A stretch of 12,299 bases of DNA, taken from NCBI GenBank assembly GCA_024653795.1, contig JANLHY010000235.1, forward strand, positions 1 through 12,299, given 5' to 3'. The notes beneath the pieces were generated by a model. That model was not told where the DNA came from. It did not search any database and saw nothing but the letters and a program-made list of their open reading frames with translations. A program made the translations under genes and the position numbers. Every line of letters begins with the position of its first letter. The first letter of the stretch is position 1. The stretch comes from Candidatus Brocadiaceae bacterium. Its GTDB lineage: Bacteria; Planctomycetota; Brocadiia; Brocadiales; Brocadiaceae. Shown here one piece after another: positions 7,401-12,299 of this stretch.

Positions 7401-7694
7401 GTGGCGTCACCTAATGGGCAAAGCACGGAAGGTAAAGTCAGGGTAATTAAAGGTCTCAGGCAGAAATCTGTTGTCATTGATTTTCATTTCGGAAGGGAAT
7501 GGTTTGGTTCAAAGACATATAGCGTCGATGGTGAAGATTCTGCGTATGACCCCAAAATTGGTGTTGGTCCAAACGCAAATTTGATACAGAGGAGTGACCC
7601 TGATTTCCCGGATATATGCCTTACAGACCCCATTTCCGGCCAGGCATGTTTTTATATAACTAAAGTAAAAATCGGAAAAACGGTAACAGTTTAG
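4440..7694 (+). CDS. Tat-exported molybdopterin oxidoreductase, DMSO reductase family
   Basis: Catalytic subunit (1084 residues) of a periplasmic bis-MGD molybdoenzyme. A twin-arginine signal, TRRTFIK (22-28), precedes a hydrophobic stretch. One [4Fe-4S] site is formed by C73, C76, C80 and C129 (CMMCNAGC, then GALCARGNGG). Cys261 in HIEHSSLCNTNYS sits where the tetrathionate, polysulfide and arsenate reductase branch carries its Mo ligand. Cofactor-binding segments include YLILLGTNPLEANVGTP (293-309) and VVDPFFTHTASKADTWIPIKPGTDLA (327-352). The last 150 residues form the molybdopterin dinucleotide-binding barrel (SDASSLGVLTGDTVKV). Overall layout and length are nearest TtrA/SrdA-type reductases, but the substrate is not determinable. 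Residues about 415-490 are an extra beta-rich module (see findings). The stop codon lies inside an inverted repeat arm. The Fe-S partner follows 199 bases downstream, and no NrfD-type anchor is visible. Confidence 0.92.
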   Translation: MNIETSIEQTKDNSSNNKFKVTRRTFIKIGGAITATAICGCGFELRNLYTIDDDINPDPNAGDTGVKVIRTACMMCNAGCGLQIKVKDGVALMIEGNPFCPHTNDYSTAGTEAVLSDISEPDKYPGALCARGNGGLKTLYDPYRIKQPLKRTGARGEGKWQAISWKQAFGEIINGGTLPEGAFEGLKAIRGKPDSSKRASEKLGTDDTNFASEAKDGDPANFGFKANRYVWIRGRDQISQITKRFNGSYGTVNHIEHSSLCNTNYSIPAKTTFTGPKSAKYSYMRVDLDNVEYLILLGTNPLEANVGTPYWARKLMAFKANGGKLIVVDPFFTHTASKADTWIPIKPGTDLAMLMGIMRWILDNNRHQSNYLSIPNENTASSAGYKNYTDAAFLVKTAEGKGEEFLNASEAGLLKGVTTLTSNISSTDKTISVQSTNTLPSKGFVKIGDEILYYPEKDDTKNTLGTSTNGCTRGSFNTKAASANAETPVIIPFVVRKADGRIALYSYAASAALDWSGTVNGHECSTSFKLLKDRVTSKTLEEWASLCEVKTGVIQTLADELSNGYKKVCVEAYRGSWGHTNGYQTSRALNILNTLLGRVDKIGGYCTSKRFGGKEPSKPVSSSLTSGVRIDRAGSKYEGTVTKPTRQWYPVASVVTQEAIPSMAAGYPYKCKALMLYIHNPAYTQPNTKGVKDALTKKEGSNYAIPLIVSCAIFMDETAAFCDYILPDSTYLERYSLPFTSYPTLKTKAATIRRPVIGSYKDISIEGRSARIYIPDGSSLDGSSFGSADKLLKAWSGPMPYDEQLIQMAKKLDLPNFGADGMGAGKHLDTAYQFWDETLALGDFPNGLGDEGASGSPGDSADTYMVMGGRWENPAQVEDPNASGWAKNRYGDLINIFSEKVAHSKNALTGEKYSGIPVWEEPNIGLKGNKPEDTEYKYTMNTYKRAWHVQSRSTSNEWLLELQPEGFIYLNSSDASSLGVLTGDTVKVASPNGQSTEGKVRVIKGLRQKSVVIDFHFGREWFGSKTYSVDGEDSAYDPKIGVGPNANLIQRSDPDFPDICLTDPISGQACFYITKVKIGKTVTV

Positions 7695-7819
7695 TTTTTT
7701 GAAAAATTCCTGTAACGAAGCGGTTATCATGCAATGTAGGGGTAATTCATGAATTACCCCTACATACTGTCACGAAGGCATTTTCAACCACTAATGTTTT
7801 CAAAAAACTAAACTGTTAC
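7683..7819. repeat. Perfect 23-bp inverted repeat enclosing a palindrome
   Basis: The left arm 7683-7705 (beginning GTAACAGTTTAGTTTTTTG) and right arm 7797-7819 are exact reverse complements. The left arm includes the last codons and TAG stop (7692-7694) of the molybdoenzyme gene. The 91-base interior holds the 32-bp palindrome. A CTGTNACGAA motif recurs near 7710, 7767 and 7813. It may act as an attenuator or terminator between subunit genes, or be the trace of a small mobile element. Confidence 0.9.
7734..7765. repeat. Perfect 32-bp palindrome
   Basis: Half-site ATGTAGGGGTAATTCA is followed directly by its exact reverse complement, giving a 16-bp stem with no spacer. This resembles REP-like palindromes dispersed in environmental bacterial genomes. 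It sits in the loop of the larger inverted repeat, so transcripts could form a long cruciform-like hairpin. Confidence 0.9.
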
Positions 7820-7876
7820 GAAAAACGTAAGAAAAGAATTCTACAAGCTTTTCCTCTGTAAACTCTGTGGTTAAAG

Positions 7877-7884
7877 AAAGGAGG
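7877..7884 (+). promoter_or_regulatory. Ribosome binding site of the Fe-S subunit gene
   Basis: AAAGGAGG lies 9 bases before ATG 7894, confirming that start. Confidence 0.8.
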
Positions 7885-7893
7885 CTTTGAAAG

Positions 7894-8451
7894 ATGGGCC
7901 AATTAGGTTTTAAAATAAATCTCGCTAAATGTGTTGGATGCAGGGCATGCGTTGTGGCTTGCAATGCCGAGATGAACACTGTTAAAGGAACACGGTATAG
8001 AACTGTCGTTGAAAAACAAGGCGGGACCGAAACAGAACCAAAGCGTCTTTTTGTCACCATGTCATGTTTTCATTGTAAAGACCCAGCGTGTTTGAAATCC
8101 TGTCCTGTGAATGCCATAACCAAGGATGAAAATTTTGGCATTGTGCTCATTAACCAGGATAAATGTATTGGCTGTAAGTATTGCGCTAAGGTCTGTCCTT
8201 ACGGGGCCCCAGTATTTAATGAGAGCACAAAAAAGATGGAGAAATGCACCTTTTGTGTTCACAAGGTACTCAATGAGGATAGAAGTACCCTTACAGGTTT
8301 GAAACCCGCGTGTGTAAATACCTGCATTGGGAAAGCCCTTGATTTTGGCGAAAATGCCGGCAATACAGGAGATGCACCGTCTGGATTTGCCTCTAGGGAT
8401 TATACGAATCCTTCTGTTACCTTTGATTGGGGCTGGATGGAACCGTGGTAG
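7894..8451 (+). CDS. Four-cluster ferredoxin subunit (DmsB/PsrB/TtrB type)
   Basis: A 185-residue electron-transfer subunit that carries electrons between a quinol- or cytochrome-side donor and the molybdenum subunit. Sixteen cysteines form four [4Fe-4S] sites in the usual DmsB/PsrB/TtrB arrangement: C13/C16/C19/C23, C58/C61/C66/C70, C91/C94/C97/C101 and C118/C121/C140/C144, with pairs of groups expected to exchange their fourth ligands. The length fits the family. It has no signal peptide of its own; related subunits are exported by hitch-hiking on the Tat signal of the catalytic subunit. The tail after residue 150 (Gly/Asp-rich, ending FDWGWMEPW) is short and not conserved to my knowledge. 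It follows the molybdoenzyme gene after a 199-base gap occupied by an inverted repeat, so its expression may be set partly separately. No membrane-anchor gene follows. Confidence 0.92.
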   Translation: MGQLGFKINLAKCVGCRACVVACNAEMNTVKGTRYRTVVEKQGGTETEPKRLFVTMSCFHCKDPACLKSCPVNAITKDENFGIVLINQDKCIGCKYCAKVCPYGAPVFNESTKKMEKCTFCVHKVLNEDRSTLTGLKPACVNTCIGKALDFGENAGNTGDAPSGFASRDYTNPSVTFDWGWMEPW

Positions 8452-8462
8452 TTGCTTAGCTG

Positions 8463-8488
8463 TAGAGACGCATTGCAATGCGTCTCTA
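8463..8488. terminator. Perfect 26-bp palindrome, possible terminator
   Basis: TAGAGACGCATTG is followed immediately by its reverse complement, 11 bases after the Fe-S subunit stop. The 13-bp stem could end the operon transcript, but no T-run follows. The same AGAGACGCATTG palindrome type is familiar as a dispersed intergenic repeat in several bacterial phyla, so it may be a REP-like element used as a terminator. Confidence 0.6.
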
Positions 8489-8506
8489 TTGAATGGATAA
8501 ATAACA

Positions 8507-8647
8507 ATGGGATTTCCAGACTTGTTAGAAGATACTATTGACAGTTATGCTGAATTAGCTTTTGGTCGAAGCAATTTCTATATTTGCATTGCGGAAATTA
8601 CCCTCGACTTTGTACAATCTGACATTACTTATAATTTAATTGTATAG
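8507..8647 (+). CDS. Doubtful 46-residue reading frame
   Basis: An ATG-to-TAG frame encoding an acidic 46-residue peptide (MGFPDLLEDTIDSYAELAFG at its start). It lies between two palindromes, downstream of the Fe-S subunit. There is no good ribosome binding site; GGATAA at 8495-8500 is weak. I recognise no family. It could be a small gene, a decayed fragment of a lost third subunit, or chance. Confidence 0.2.
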   Translation: MGFPDLLEDTIDSYAELAFGRSNFYICIAEITLDFVQSDITYNLIV

Positions 8648-8692
8648 GAATTTTCATTTTATTTATGCGGGTACAGGGTGGCATAGATTATT

Positions 8693-8818
8693 CCCCTCTT
8701 GGGAGGGGTAAGGGGTGGGTTCCTTTCCCCGTTTTCACGAGGACAAGGGTCGTGAAATCTCAGTGAATATTTCACGAATTACCGCCTTACCCACCCCTAA
8801 ATCCCCTCCCAAGAGGGG
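8693..8818. repeat. Large inverted repeat with alternative inner hairpins
   Basis: The left arm 8693-8720 (CCCCTCTTGGGAGGGG, then TAAGGGGTGGGT) pairs with 8789-8818, with a 2-base bulge. Inside, TTTCACGA (8733-8740) can pair with TCGTGAAA (8750-8757), or TCGTGAAAT (8750-8758) can pair with ATTTCACGA (8769-8777); the two exclude each other. The core TTTTCACGAGGACAAG (8732-8747) is shared with the element at 2508-2610. It lies just past the mobA stop on the minus strand and could terminate transcription from both sides. Confidence 0.85.
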
Positions 8819-8841
8819 ACTTTCTAATTTAATTGACTAAA

Positions 8842-9417
8842 TTATTCGCTATTACAATATTTTTTGTATTCCTCGGGAGTATTCAGGTTGATAAGGGATA
8901 GCATAGATGCATCCAATCCCGCGAATTCCTTTTCATCGACGATCTTCACTTTTACGTCTGAGAAAAAGTCAATGATCCTCAATCTTCCTTCCTCAAGGCA
9001 GCGATACATCGGCTGTATACAATTTTTGGAATAAAAGGCATGCATTGGTTCCAACCCGCGATTTGTTTGCGGTACAACTACATCATAACCGTTTATCTGA
9101 CTTTTGAGGTAGAGAATTAGCTTTTCATTAATGAAGGGCATATCACAGGCAATTACAAAAGCATGAGAACTTGTAGCACGTTTCAGTCCGGCGCAAATAC
9201 CACTAAGTGGGCCTTTTTCTGGCATTATATCGGATACAATCGGTAATTTCAAGCTGGTGTAGGCTTTCGCATCATTAGCAGACAGGATGATTTCATCAAA
9301 GATTTTACTCAGCATCATTACCTGATGTTCGATGAACGTTGTAGAACCATACTTAAGAAATGCTTTATTCAAGGCCATTCTTCGGCTTTTTCCACCCACC
9401 AGTATAATTGCCGTCAC
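8842..9417 (-). CDS. mobA: Molybdenum cofactor guanylyltransferase MobA
   Basis: Transfers GMP from GTP to molybdopterin, making the guanine dinucleotide cofactor (MGD) needed by DMSO-reductase-family enzymes such as the one encoded at 4440-7694. From the GTG start it has 191 residues, the normal MobA length. Seen in order: the nucleotide-binding loop LVGGKSRRM (6-14) with Lys18, EKGPLSGICAGL (67-78), the metal-binding ACDMPFI (90-96), VVPQ (114-117) and the C-terminal NLNTPEEY (178-184). The usual LAGG.S.RMG.DK consensus is slightly altered: LVGG at the front and RMALNK in place of RMG.DK. GTG 9417 is chosen because GGAGG lies 7 bases upstream and the protein then begins MTAIILVGG; an in-frame ATG at 9438 lacks such a site. 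The gene is convergent with the molybdoenzyme block, not in its operon. Confidence 0.93.
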   Translation of the reverse strand: MTAIILVGGKSRRMALNKAFLKYGSTTFIEHQVMMLSKIFDEIILSANDAKAYTSLKLPIVSDIMPEKGPLSGICAGLKRATSSHAFVIACDMPFINEKLILYLKSQINGYDVVVPQTNRGLEPMHAFYSKNCIQPMYRCLEEGRLRIIDFFSDVKVKIVDEKEFAGLDASMLSLINLNTPEEYKKYCNSE

Positions 9418-9424
9418 GGCATAT

Positions 9425-9429
9425 CCTCC
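9425..9429 (-). promoter_or_regulatory. Ribosome binding site that fixes the mobA start
   Basis: GGAGG on the minus strand lies 7 bases before GTG 9417. It falls inside the longer frame from ATG 9438, which argues that GTG is the real start. Confidence 0.7.
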
Positions 9430-9454
9430 AGCATTCATATTAAATCAAAAAACA

Positions 9455-9484
9455 TTGACACTGTAATTTTAACTGTGATATAAT
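9455..9484 (+). promoter_or_regulatory. Consensus sigma-70 promoter of the peptidyl-prolyl isomerase gene
   Basis: TTGACA (9455-9460) and TATAAT (9479-9484) both match consensus exactly, with an 18-base spacer. Transcription would start near 9491, leaving a leader of about 50-60 bases before the coding region. Confidence 0.8.
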
Positions 9485-9537
9485 CCAAAATCAATTTTAT
9501 ACATTTTTTCGTATTACTATAACTCTTTTTAATTGAA

Positions 9538-10530
9538 ATGTGGACTATAATGAAAACTTATGTATGTGCTATTCTTTTTGCTGTAACAATTTCTGCGGGG
9601 TTGTTTTTTAACCAAACAATCTTTGGAGAAGTGAAAAATACTACCAAACCCATAAAAGACGACCTGTCTGCTGTCGCACAGGCAGGACCGAAAATTATCA
9701 CCGATAAAAACATCGTAGCAATTGTAAACGGCCAAAAAATCCCCAGGCAGGAACTTTATAACCTATTGACTGATACGTACGGAGAAGATGCACTCGATGT
9801 GCTTATCCGAAGAACATTAATTTATCAAACGGCGCAAAAAGAGCATATAAGTGTCAGCAATTCAGAAATAGGACAAAAGTTAAAAACCATAGTTAATAAT
9901 GAAATCGACGCCTCAATGCAGGCGTATCGAATAAAAGACAGAGCAGACTTTGAAAAAGAGTTAGTCAAAAATGGCATTAGTCTCGCACAAGTTGAAGAAA
10001 AAATATCCAAAAAGATGAGAAAACAGGCTGAACTTGAAATTCTTACCGAAAAGATTATAGCAAAAACAATTACCATCACGGAGGAAGAGTTACAAAAAGT
10101 ATACAATCAGGTGTATGGCGAAAAGATCGAGGCCAGCCAGATCGTCTTCAAAACTCGCAGGGAGGCTGAAGAGGTGCTCAAAAAATTAAAATCAGGCGCC
10201 GATTTTGCCACCCTTGCAAAAAACGAATCTATCGATCGAGCCTCAGCAGTACAGGGCGGCAAGATGCAGCCTTTTAGCCCAAAGGATGGTATCGGAGCGC
10301 AGGTCGCACATTTAAAGGTCGGTGAACTTAGTGATATTATCAATACGGATTATGGTAATCATATCATTAAAATCAGCGATAAAAAGGCCGCTAGTAACAA
10401 GAGTTTCAAGTCTGTACGAGGAGAGATGGAAAAGATCGCCAGGAACCAGCATTACAAAGAAAGACTCGGTCCCTGGTTGATTAGCCTGATAGAAAATGCT
10501 TCGATCACTAAAAATCTGACTACCGATTAG
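9538..10530 (+). CDS. SurA/PpiC-type peptidyl-prolyl cis-trans isomerase
   Basis: A 330-residue periplasmic or membrane-tethered folding factor that isomerises proline bonds and chaperones exported proteins. Residues 6-30 form a signal peptide or N-terminal anchor. Residues 58-180 are a SurA_N-like helical chaperone region (IVAIVNGQKIPRQELYNLL opens it, as is typical). A parvulin PpiC domain spans about 195-282: EKIEASQIVFKTRREAEEVL, SGADFATLAKNESID, QGGKMQPFSP and GELSDIINTDYGNHIIKI. The His of the usual ASHIL motif is replaced by Gln201 (ASQIV), which may weaken or remove catalysis. ATG 9538 gives MWTIMKTY; ATG 9550 (residue 5) is equally possible and gives a cleaner signal peptide. Neither has a Shine-Dalgarno site. 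A consensus promoter lies 54-83 bases upstream of ATG 9538. Confidence 0.88.
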   Translation: MWTIMKTYVCAILFAVTISAGLFFNQTIFGEVKNTTKPIKDDLSAVAQAGPKIITDKNIVAIVNGQKIPRQELYNLLTDTYGEDALDVLIRRTLIYQTAQKEHISVSNSEIGQKLKTIVNNEIDASMQAYRIKDRADFEKELVKNGISLAQVEEKISKKMRKQAELEILTEKIIAKTITITEEELQKVYNQVYGEKIEASQIVFKTRREAEEVLKKLKSGADFATLAKNESIDRASAVQGGKMQPFSPKDGIGAQVAHLKVGELSDIINTDYGNHIIKISDKKAASNKSFKSVRGEMEKIARNQHYKERLGPWLISLIENASITKNLTTD

Positions 10531-10531
10531 C

Positions 10532-10544
10532 GAGGCGAAGCCTC
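10532..10544 (+). terminator. Short hairpin directly after the isomerase stop
   Basis: GAGGC, loop GAA, GCCTC: a 5-bp GC-rich stem starting 2 bases after the stop codon. There is no following T-run, so intrinsic termination is uncertain. Confidence 0.35.
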
Positions 10545-10553
10545 AGACCGATA

Positions 10554-10646
10554 CTTGTCCTCATGAAACTCGTCCTCGTGAATACGGGGAATGGGGAATA
10601 GCCCAGAAAAAACACAACCCCCTAAATCCCCCTTTGTTAAGGGGGA
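10554..10646 (-). repeat. Second copy of the composite repeat, single arm
   Basis: Read on the minus strand, this matches 2508-2576: CCCCCTTAACAAAGGGGG, a variable GGGGGTTGTG segment, CTGGGCTATTCCCC, then the core. Here two core-like motifs stand in tandem, with TCACGAGGACGAG before TTTCATGAGGACAAG. The opposite arm of the inverted repeat is absent. Confidence 0.85.
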
Positions 10647-10711
10647 CTTAAAGGGATAGGGAGATATGGTAATTATAATCTTTTTGTGTATGAATGCTAA
10701 ACCGAAAACAA

Positions 10712-10740
10712 GCCTGCCTGTGCGATGCACGCAGACAGGC
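10712..10740. repeat. Imperfect hairpin repeat
   Basis: GCCTGCCTGTGCG (10712-10724) and CACGCAGACAGGC (10728-10740) are imperfectly complementary around a 3-base loop. The sequence resembles dispersed intergenic repeats known in other genomes. Confidence 0.55.
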
Positions 10741-10782
10741 CGGAGATGGGCGAATCCCCGATCTGAGTCGAGGACAAGTGTA

Positions 10783-10849
10783 GCCCCAGAGGGGCGACCT
10801 GTTTGTAGTAGAAATGAAATTTAAACACCAAAAAAAGCTCCGTAGGAGC
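10783..10849 (+). repeat. Pair of hairpin units, forward
   Basis: GCCCC-AGA-GGGGC (10783-10795) and GCTCC-GTA-GGAGC (10837-10849), 54 bases apart. Each is followed by CGACCTG, and the first also by TTTGTAG and an AT-rich spacer. The same arrangement occurs inverted at 10978-11041. Confidence 0.8.
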
Positions 10850-10864
10850 GACCTGATGTAAGCT

Positions 10865-10922
10865 GGTAGGTCAGGCGTCCTCGCCTGACATTATGATGAC
10901 AAGCGGGGACGCCTGTCCTACC
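10865..10922. repeat. Long hairpin repeat
   Basis: GGTAGGTCAGGCGTCCTCGC (10865-10884) pairs with 10903-10922 at 18 of 20 positions. The 18-base loop contains ATTATGATGACAA. It sits between the two oppositely oriented hairpin-unit pairs. Confidence 0.8.
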
Positions 10923-10977
10923 TCTTCAGAAAAACTATGAGGTTGCATATTTGTTTGACAAATAAAATAAACAGGCC

Positions 10978-11041
10978 GCCCCTACGGAGCTAAATACATT
11001 AATTCGTATTTAATGCTACAAACAGACCGCTCCAAAGGAGC
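10978..11041 (-). repeat. Pair of hairpin units, reverse
   Basis: On the minus strand GCTCC-TTT-GGAGC (11041-11029) is followed by GGTCTGTTTGTAG, an AT-rich spacer, and GCTCC-GTA-GGGGC (10990-10978), with a period of 51 bases. It mirrors the forward pair at 10783-10849. Confidence 0.8.
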
Positions 11042-11074
11042 TAAAGAAAAACAAAAAACCTTGCAGTTTTTAAG

Positions 11075-11100
11075 GTTAGGTTGAGGAACGAAACCCAACA
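11075..11100. repeat. Short imperfect palindrome
   Basis: GGTTAGGTTGAGG and GAAACCCAACA form an imperfect stem around AAC. It is of the GTTGGGTTTCGTTCCTC type often seen between genes in environmental bacteria. Confidence 0.4.
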
Positions 11101-11128
11101 TTGATATCTCGACAGGTTCTTCTATAAG
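11101..11128 (+). promoter_or_regulatory. Candidate promoter of the aminotransferase gene
   Basis: TTGATA (11101-11106) and TATAAG (11123-11128) are 16 bases apart. Initiation would fall near 11136, about 3 bases before the ATG. A second TATAAT overlaps the ATG itself but has no -35 partner at proper spacing. Confidence 0.35.
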
Positions 11129-11138
11129 AAAGAATATA

Positions 11139-12299
11139 ATGCCTGAAGATTTTGTAATTAATATTGCCAACAGGGTTAAGCAGTTGCCTCCTTACCTGTT
11201 TGGGAGATTAAATGCCCTAAAATACGAAAAACGGCGCAATAATATCGACGTTATTGATCTCGGCATGGGGAATCCAAACGATCCTACACCACAACCGATC
11301 ATTCAAAAATTATGCGAGGCTGTACAGGATCCAAGAAATCACAGATATACCGTCTCAGCTAACGGCATATTCAATCTCAGGCGTGAAGTCGCCAGATATT
11401 ACGAAAAGCAGTTTAATGTAACCCTCGATCCGGAAAAAGAAGTAGTTTGTACCATTGGATCAAAAGAAGGGATATCTCACCTGTGCCTGGGATTACTAGA
11501 TCCCGGAGAAACTGCCTTAGTTCCTAATCCGGCATTTCCCATTCACATTCATGCCGTAAATCTTGCTGGTGGCAACGTAATAAGTGTGCCGCTTACAGAA
11601 GACGAGAAATTTTTGCCAAACTTAATGAATACGGCCAAAAGCCTTATCCCGCGACCCAAGATACTCATTCTCAATTTTCCCCATAATCCTACTGCCGCTA
11701 CCACTGAAATAGGCTTTTTTGAGGAGATTGTGGCATTTGCCAGAAAATATAATATTATCGTTATCCACGATTTTGCATATTGCGGGATTGCATTTGACGG
11801 TTACAAGCCGCCGAGTTTCTTACAGGTCAAGGGCGCTAAAGATATTGGCGTAGAATTCAATACGATGTCTAAATCGTTTAATATGGCTGGCTGGAGATTG
11901 GGCTTTTGCGTGGGAAACAAAGACCTCGTCAGTACCCTGGCGAAGGTCAAAGGCTATTATGATTACGGCATATTTCAACCGGTACAAATTGCCTCAATTA
12001 TCGCGCTCAGAGAATGCAACAAATATACGAAAGAGCAGGCAGGAATTTACCAAAACAGAAGGGATGTGCTTTGCGACGGCCTTAACCGTATCGGATGGAA
12101 TGTCAAGAAACCAAAGGCATCCATGTTTGTGTGGGCGCCTATCCCTGAAAAATGGCGGTCTATGGGTTCCGTAGATTTTGCCTATAAACTTATGAATGAA
12201 GCCGAGGTTTCCGTTGCCCCTGGCGCAGCTTTTGGAGAAAATGGCGAGGGATACCTGCGGTTGGCGATTGTAGAGAATGAACTTCGTCTAAAACAGGCT
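11139..12299 (+). CDS. alaC: AlaC-type aminotransferase (alanine/LL-DAP family), 3' end missing
   Basis: A pyridoxal-phosphate aminotransferase of fold type I; 387 residues are present and the frame is open at the window edge. The sequence follows E. coli AlaC (glutamate-pyruvate aminotransferase) along its whole length: LPPYLF (16-21), IDLGMGNPNDPTP (39-51), TIGSKEGISHL (105-115), LVPNPAFPIHI (127-137), LNFPHNPTA (178-186), VIHDFAY (208-214, Asp211 to bind the PLP ring nitrogen), TMSKSFNMAGWR (242-253, Lys245 as Schiff-base lysine), PKASMFVWA (325-333) and LRLAIVEN (373-380, Arg374 for the substrate carboxylate). It should make alanine from pyruvate and glutamate. Relatives are often annotated LL-diaminopimelate aminotransferase, and that activity cannot be excluded. 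Little of the C-terminus should be missing, since AlaC is about 410 residues. Only a weak purine-rich site (AAGAAAGA) precedes the ATG. Confidence 0.9.
   Translation, partial: MPEDFVINIANRVKQLPPYLFGRLNALKYEKRRNNIDVIDLGMGNPNDPTPQPIIQKLCEAVQDPRNHRYTVSANGIFNLRREVARYYEKQFNVTLDPEKEVVCTIGSKEGISHLCLGLLDPGETALVPNPAFPIHIHAVNLAGGNVISVPLTEDEKFLPNLMNTAKSLIPRPKILILNFPHNPTAATTEIGFFEEIVAFARKYNIIVIHDFAYCGIAFDGYKPPSFLQVKGAKDIGVEFNTMSKSFNMAGWRLGFCVGNKDLVSTLAKVKGYYDYGIFQPVQIASIIALRECNKYTKEQAGIYQNRRDVLCDGLNRIGWNVKKPKASMFVWAPIPEKWRSMGSVDFAYKLMNEAEVSVAPGAAFGENGEGYLRLAIVENELRLKQA

Larger units (their letters stand above)
8452..8841. other. Gene-poor gap with two palindromic elements
   Basis: This gap lies between the convergent Fe-S subunit and mobA genes. 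It contains the 26-bp palindrome at 8463-8488, a doubtful 46-codon frame at 8507-8647, and the large inverted repeat at 8693-8818. Nothing else was identified. Confidence 0.6.
10531..11138. other. 600-base intergenic region made of dispersed repeats
   Basis: No gene is supported in this gap. It contains a short terminator-like hairpin (10532-10544), a partial copy of the composite repeat (10554-10646), a hairpin at 10712-10740, paired hairpin units (10783-10849 and 10978-11041), a long hairpin (10865-10922), a short imperfect repeat (11075-11100) and a candidate promoter (11101-11128). Confidence 0.8.

Noticed and set aside
8062..8478. 138-codon minus-strand frame
   Set aside because: Antisense to the Fe-S subunit, whose cysteine pattern is unmistakable; its 5' end lies in the palindrome at 8463-8488.
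9418..9438. ATG 9438 as the mobA start
   Set aside because: The GGAGG ribosome site lies downstream of this ATG and is properly spaced for GTG 9417; the family begins MTAIILxGG.
10783..11041. CRISPR array
   Set aside because: Only two units occur in each orientation, the units are imperfect, spacers are AT-rich rather than unique protospacer-like, and no cas gene is nearby.
11959..12174. 71-codon plus-strand frame
   Set aside because: Out-of-frame shadow inside the aminotransferase, which is conserved across the whole stretch.

Overview
The window looks like chromosome of an anammox-type planctomycete (Brocadia/Kuenenia/Jettenia group). This is an inference from the mix of genes: an archaeal-type S-adenosylmethionine synthetase in an otherwise bacterial context, a periplasmic multihaem cytochrome beside a Tat-exported molybdoenzyme, moderate GC content, and intergenic gaps crowded with palindromic dispersed repeats. 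No rRNA, tRNA or CRISPR array was seen.

Layout. Positions 1-108 may hold the 3' end of a rightward gene. Positions 92-780 carry a broken IS1595/ISXO2-type transposase on the minus strand, with two frame changes near its C-terminus and no recognisable zinc ribbon. A stand-alone DUF433 antitoxin-like gene (890-1120) and the S-adenosylmethionine synthetase (1271-2452) follow. After a repeat-filled gap comes a rightward block at 2680-8451: a membrane-anchored protein of uncertain family (possibly RMD1/DUF155-like), an exported IPT/TIG-domain cytochrome with two CXXCH motifs and one CX4CH motif, a 1084-residue DMSO-reductase-family molybdopterin oxidoreductase with a twin-arginine signal, and a four-cluster ferredoxin subunit. 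On the minus strand, mobA (8842-9417) makes a molybdenum cofactor step that this enzyme class needs. A SurA/PpiC-type peptidyl-prolyl isomerase (9538-10530) starts behind a consensus sigma-70 promoter. A 600-base repeat region then precedes the partial alaC aminotransferase, which runs off the right edge.

How the genes fit together. The cytochrome, catalytic subunit and Fe-S subunit look like one periplasmic redox module. The catalytic subunit resembles the tetrathionate/polysulfide/selenate reductase branch, with Cys261 a likely Mo ligand. No NrfD/PsrC-type membrane anchor is present, so the cytochrome may pass electrons to or from the enzyme. The substrate cannot be read from the sequence.

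Most unusual points: (a) a beta-rich module of about 75 residues, of a type I associate with phage-tail and surface proteins, inserted in the molybdoenzyme; (b) a perfect 23-bp inverted repeat enclosing a perfect 32-bp palindrome between the catalytic and Fe-S subunit genes, with the catalytic gene's stop codon inside one arm; (c) a family of composite repeats with C-rich arms around a shared TTTCAYGAGGACAAG core at three loci; and (d) paired hairpin units in opposite orientations between 10783 and 11041.
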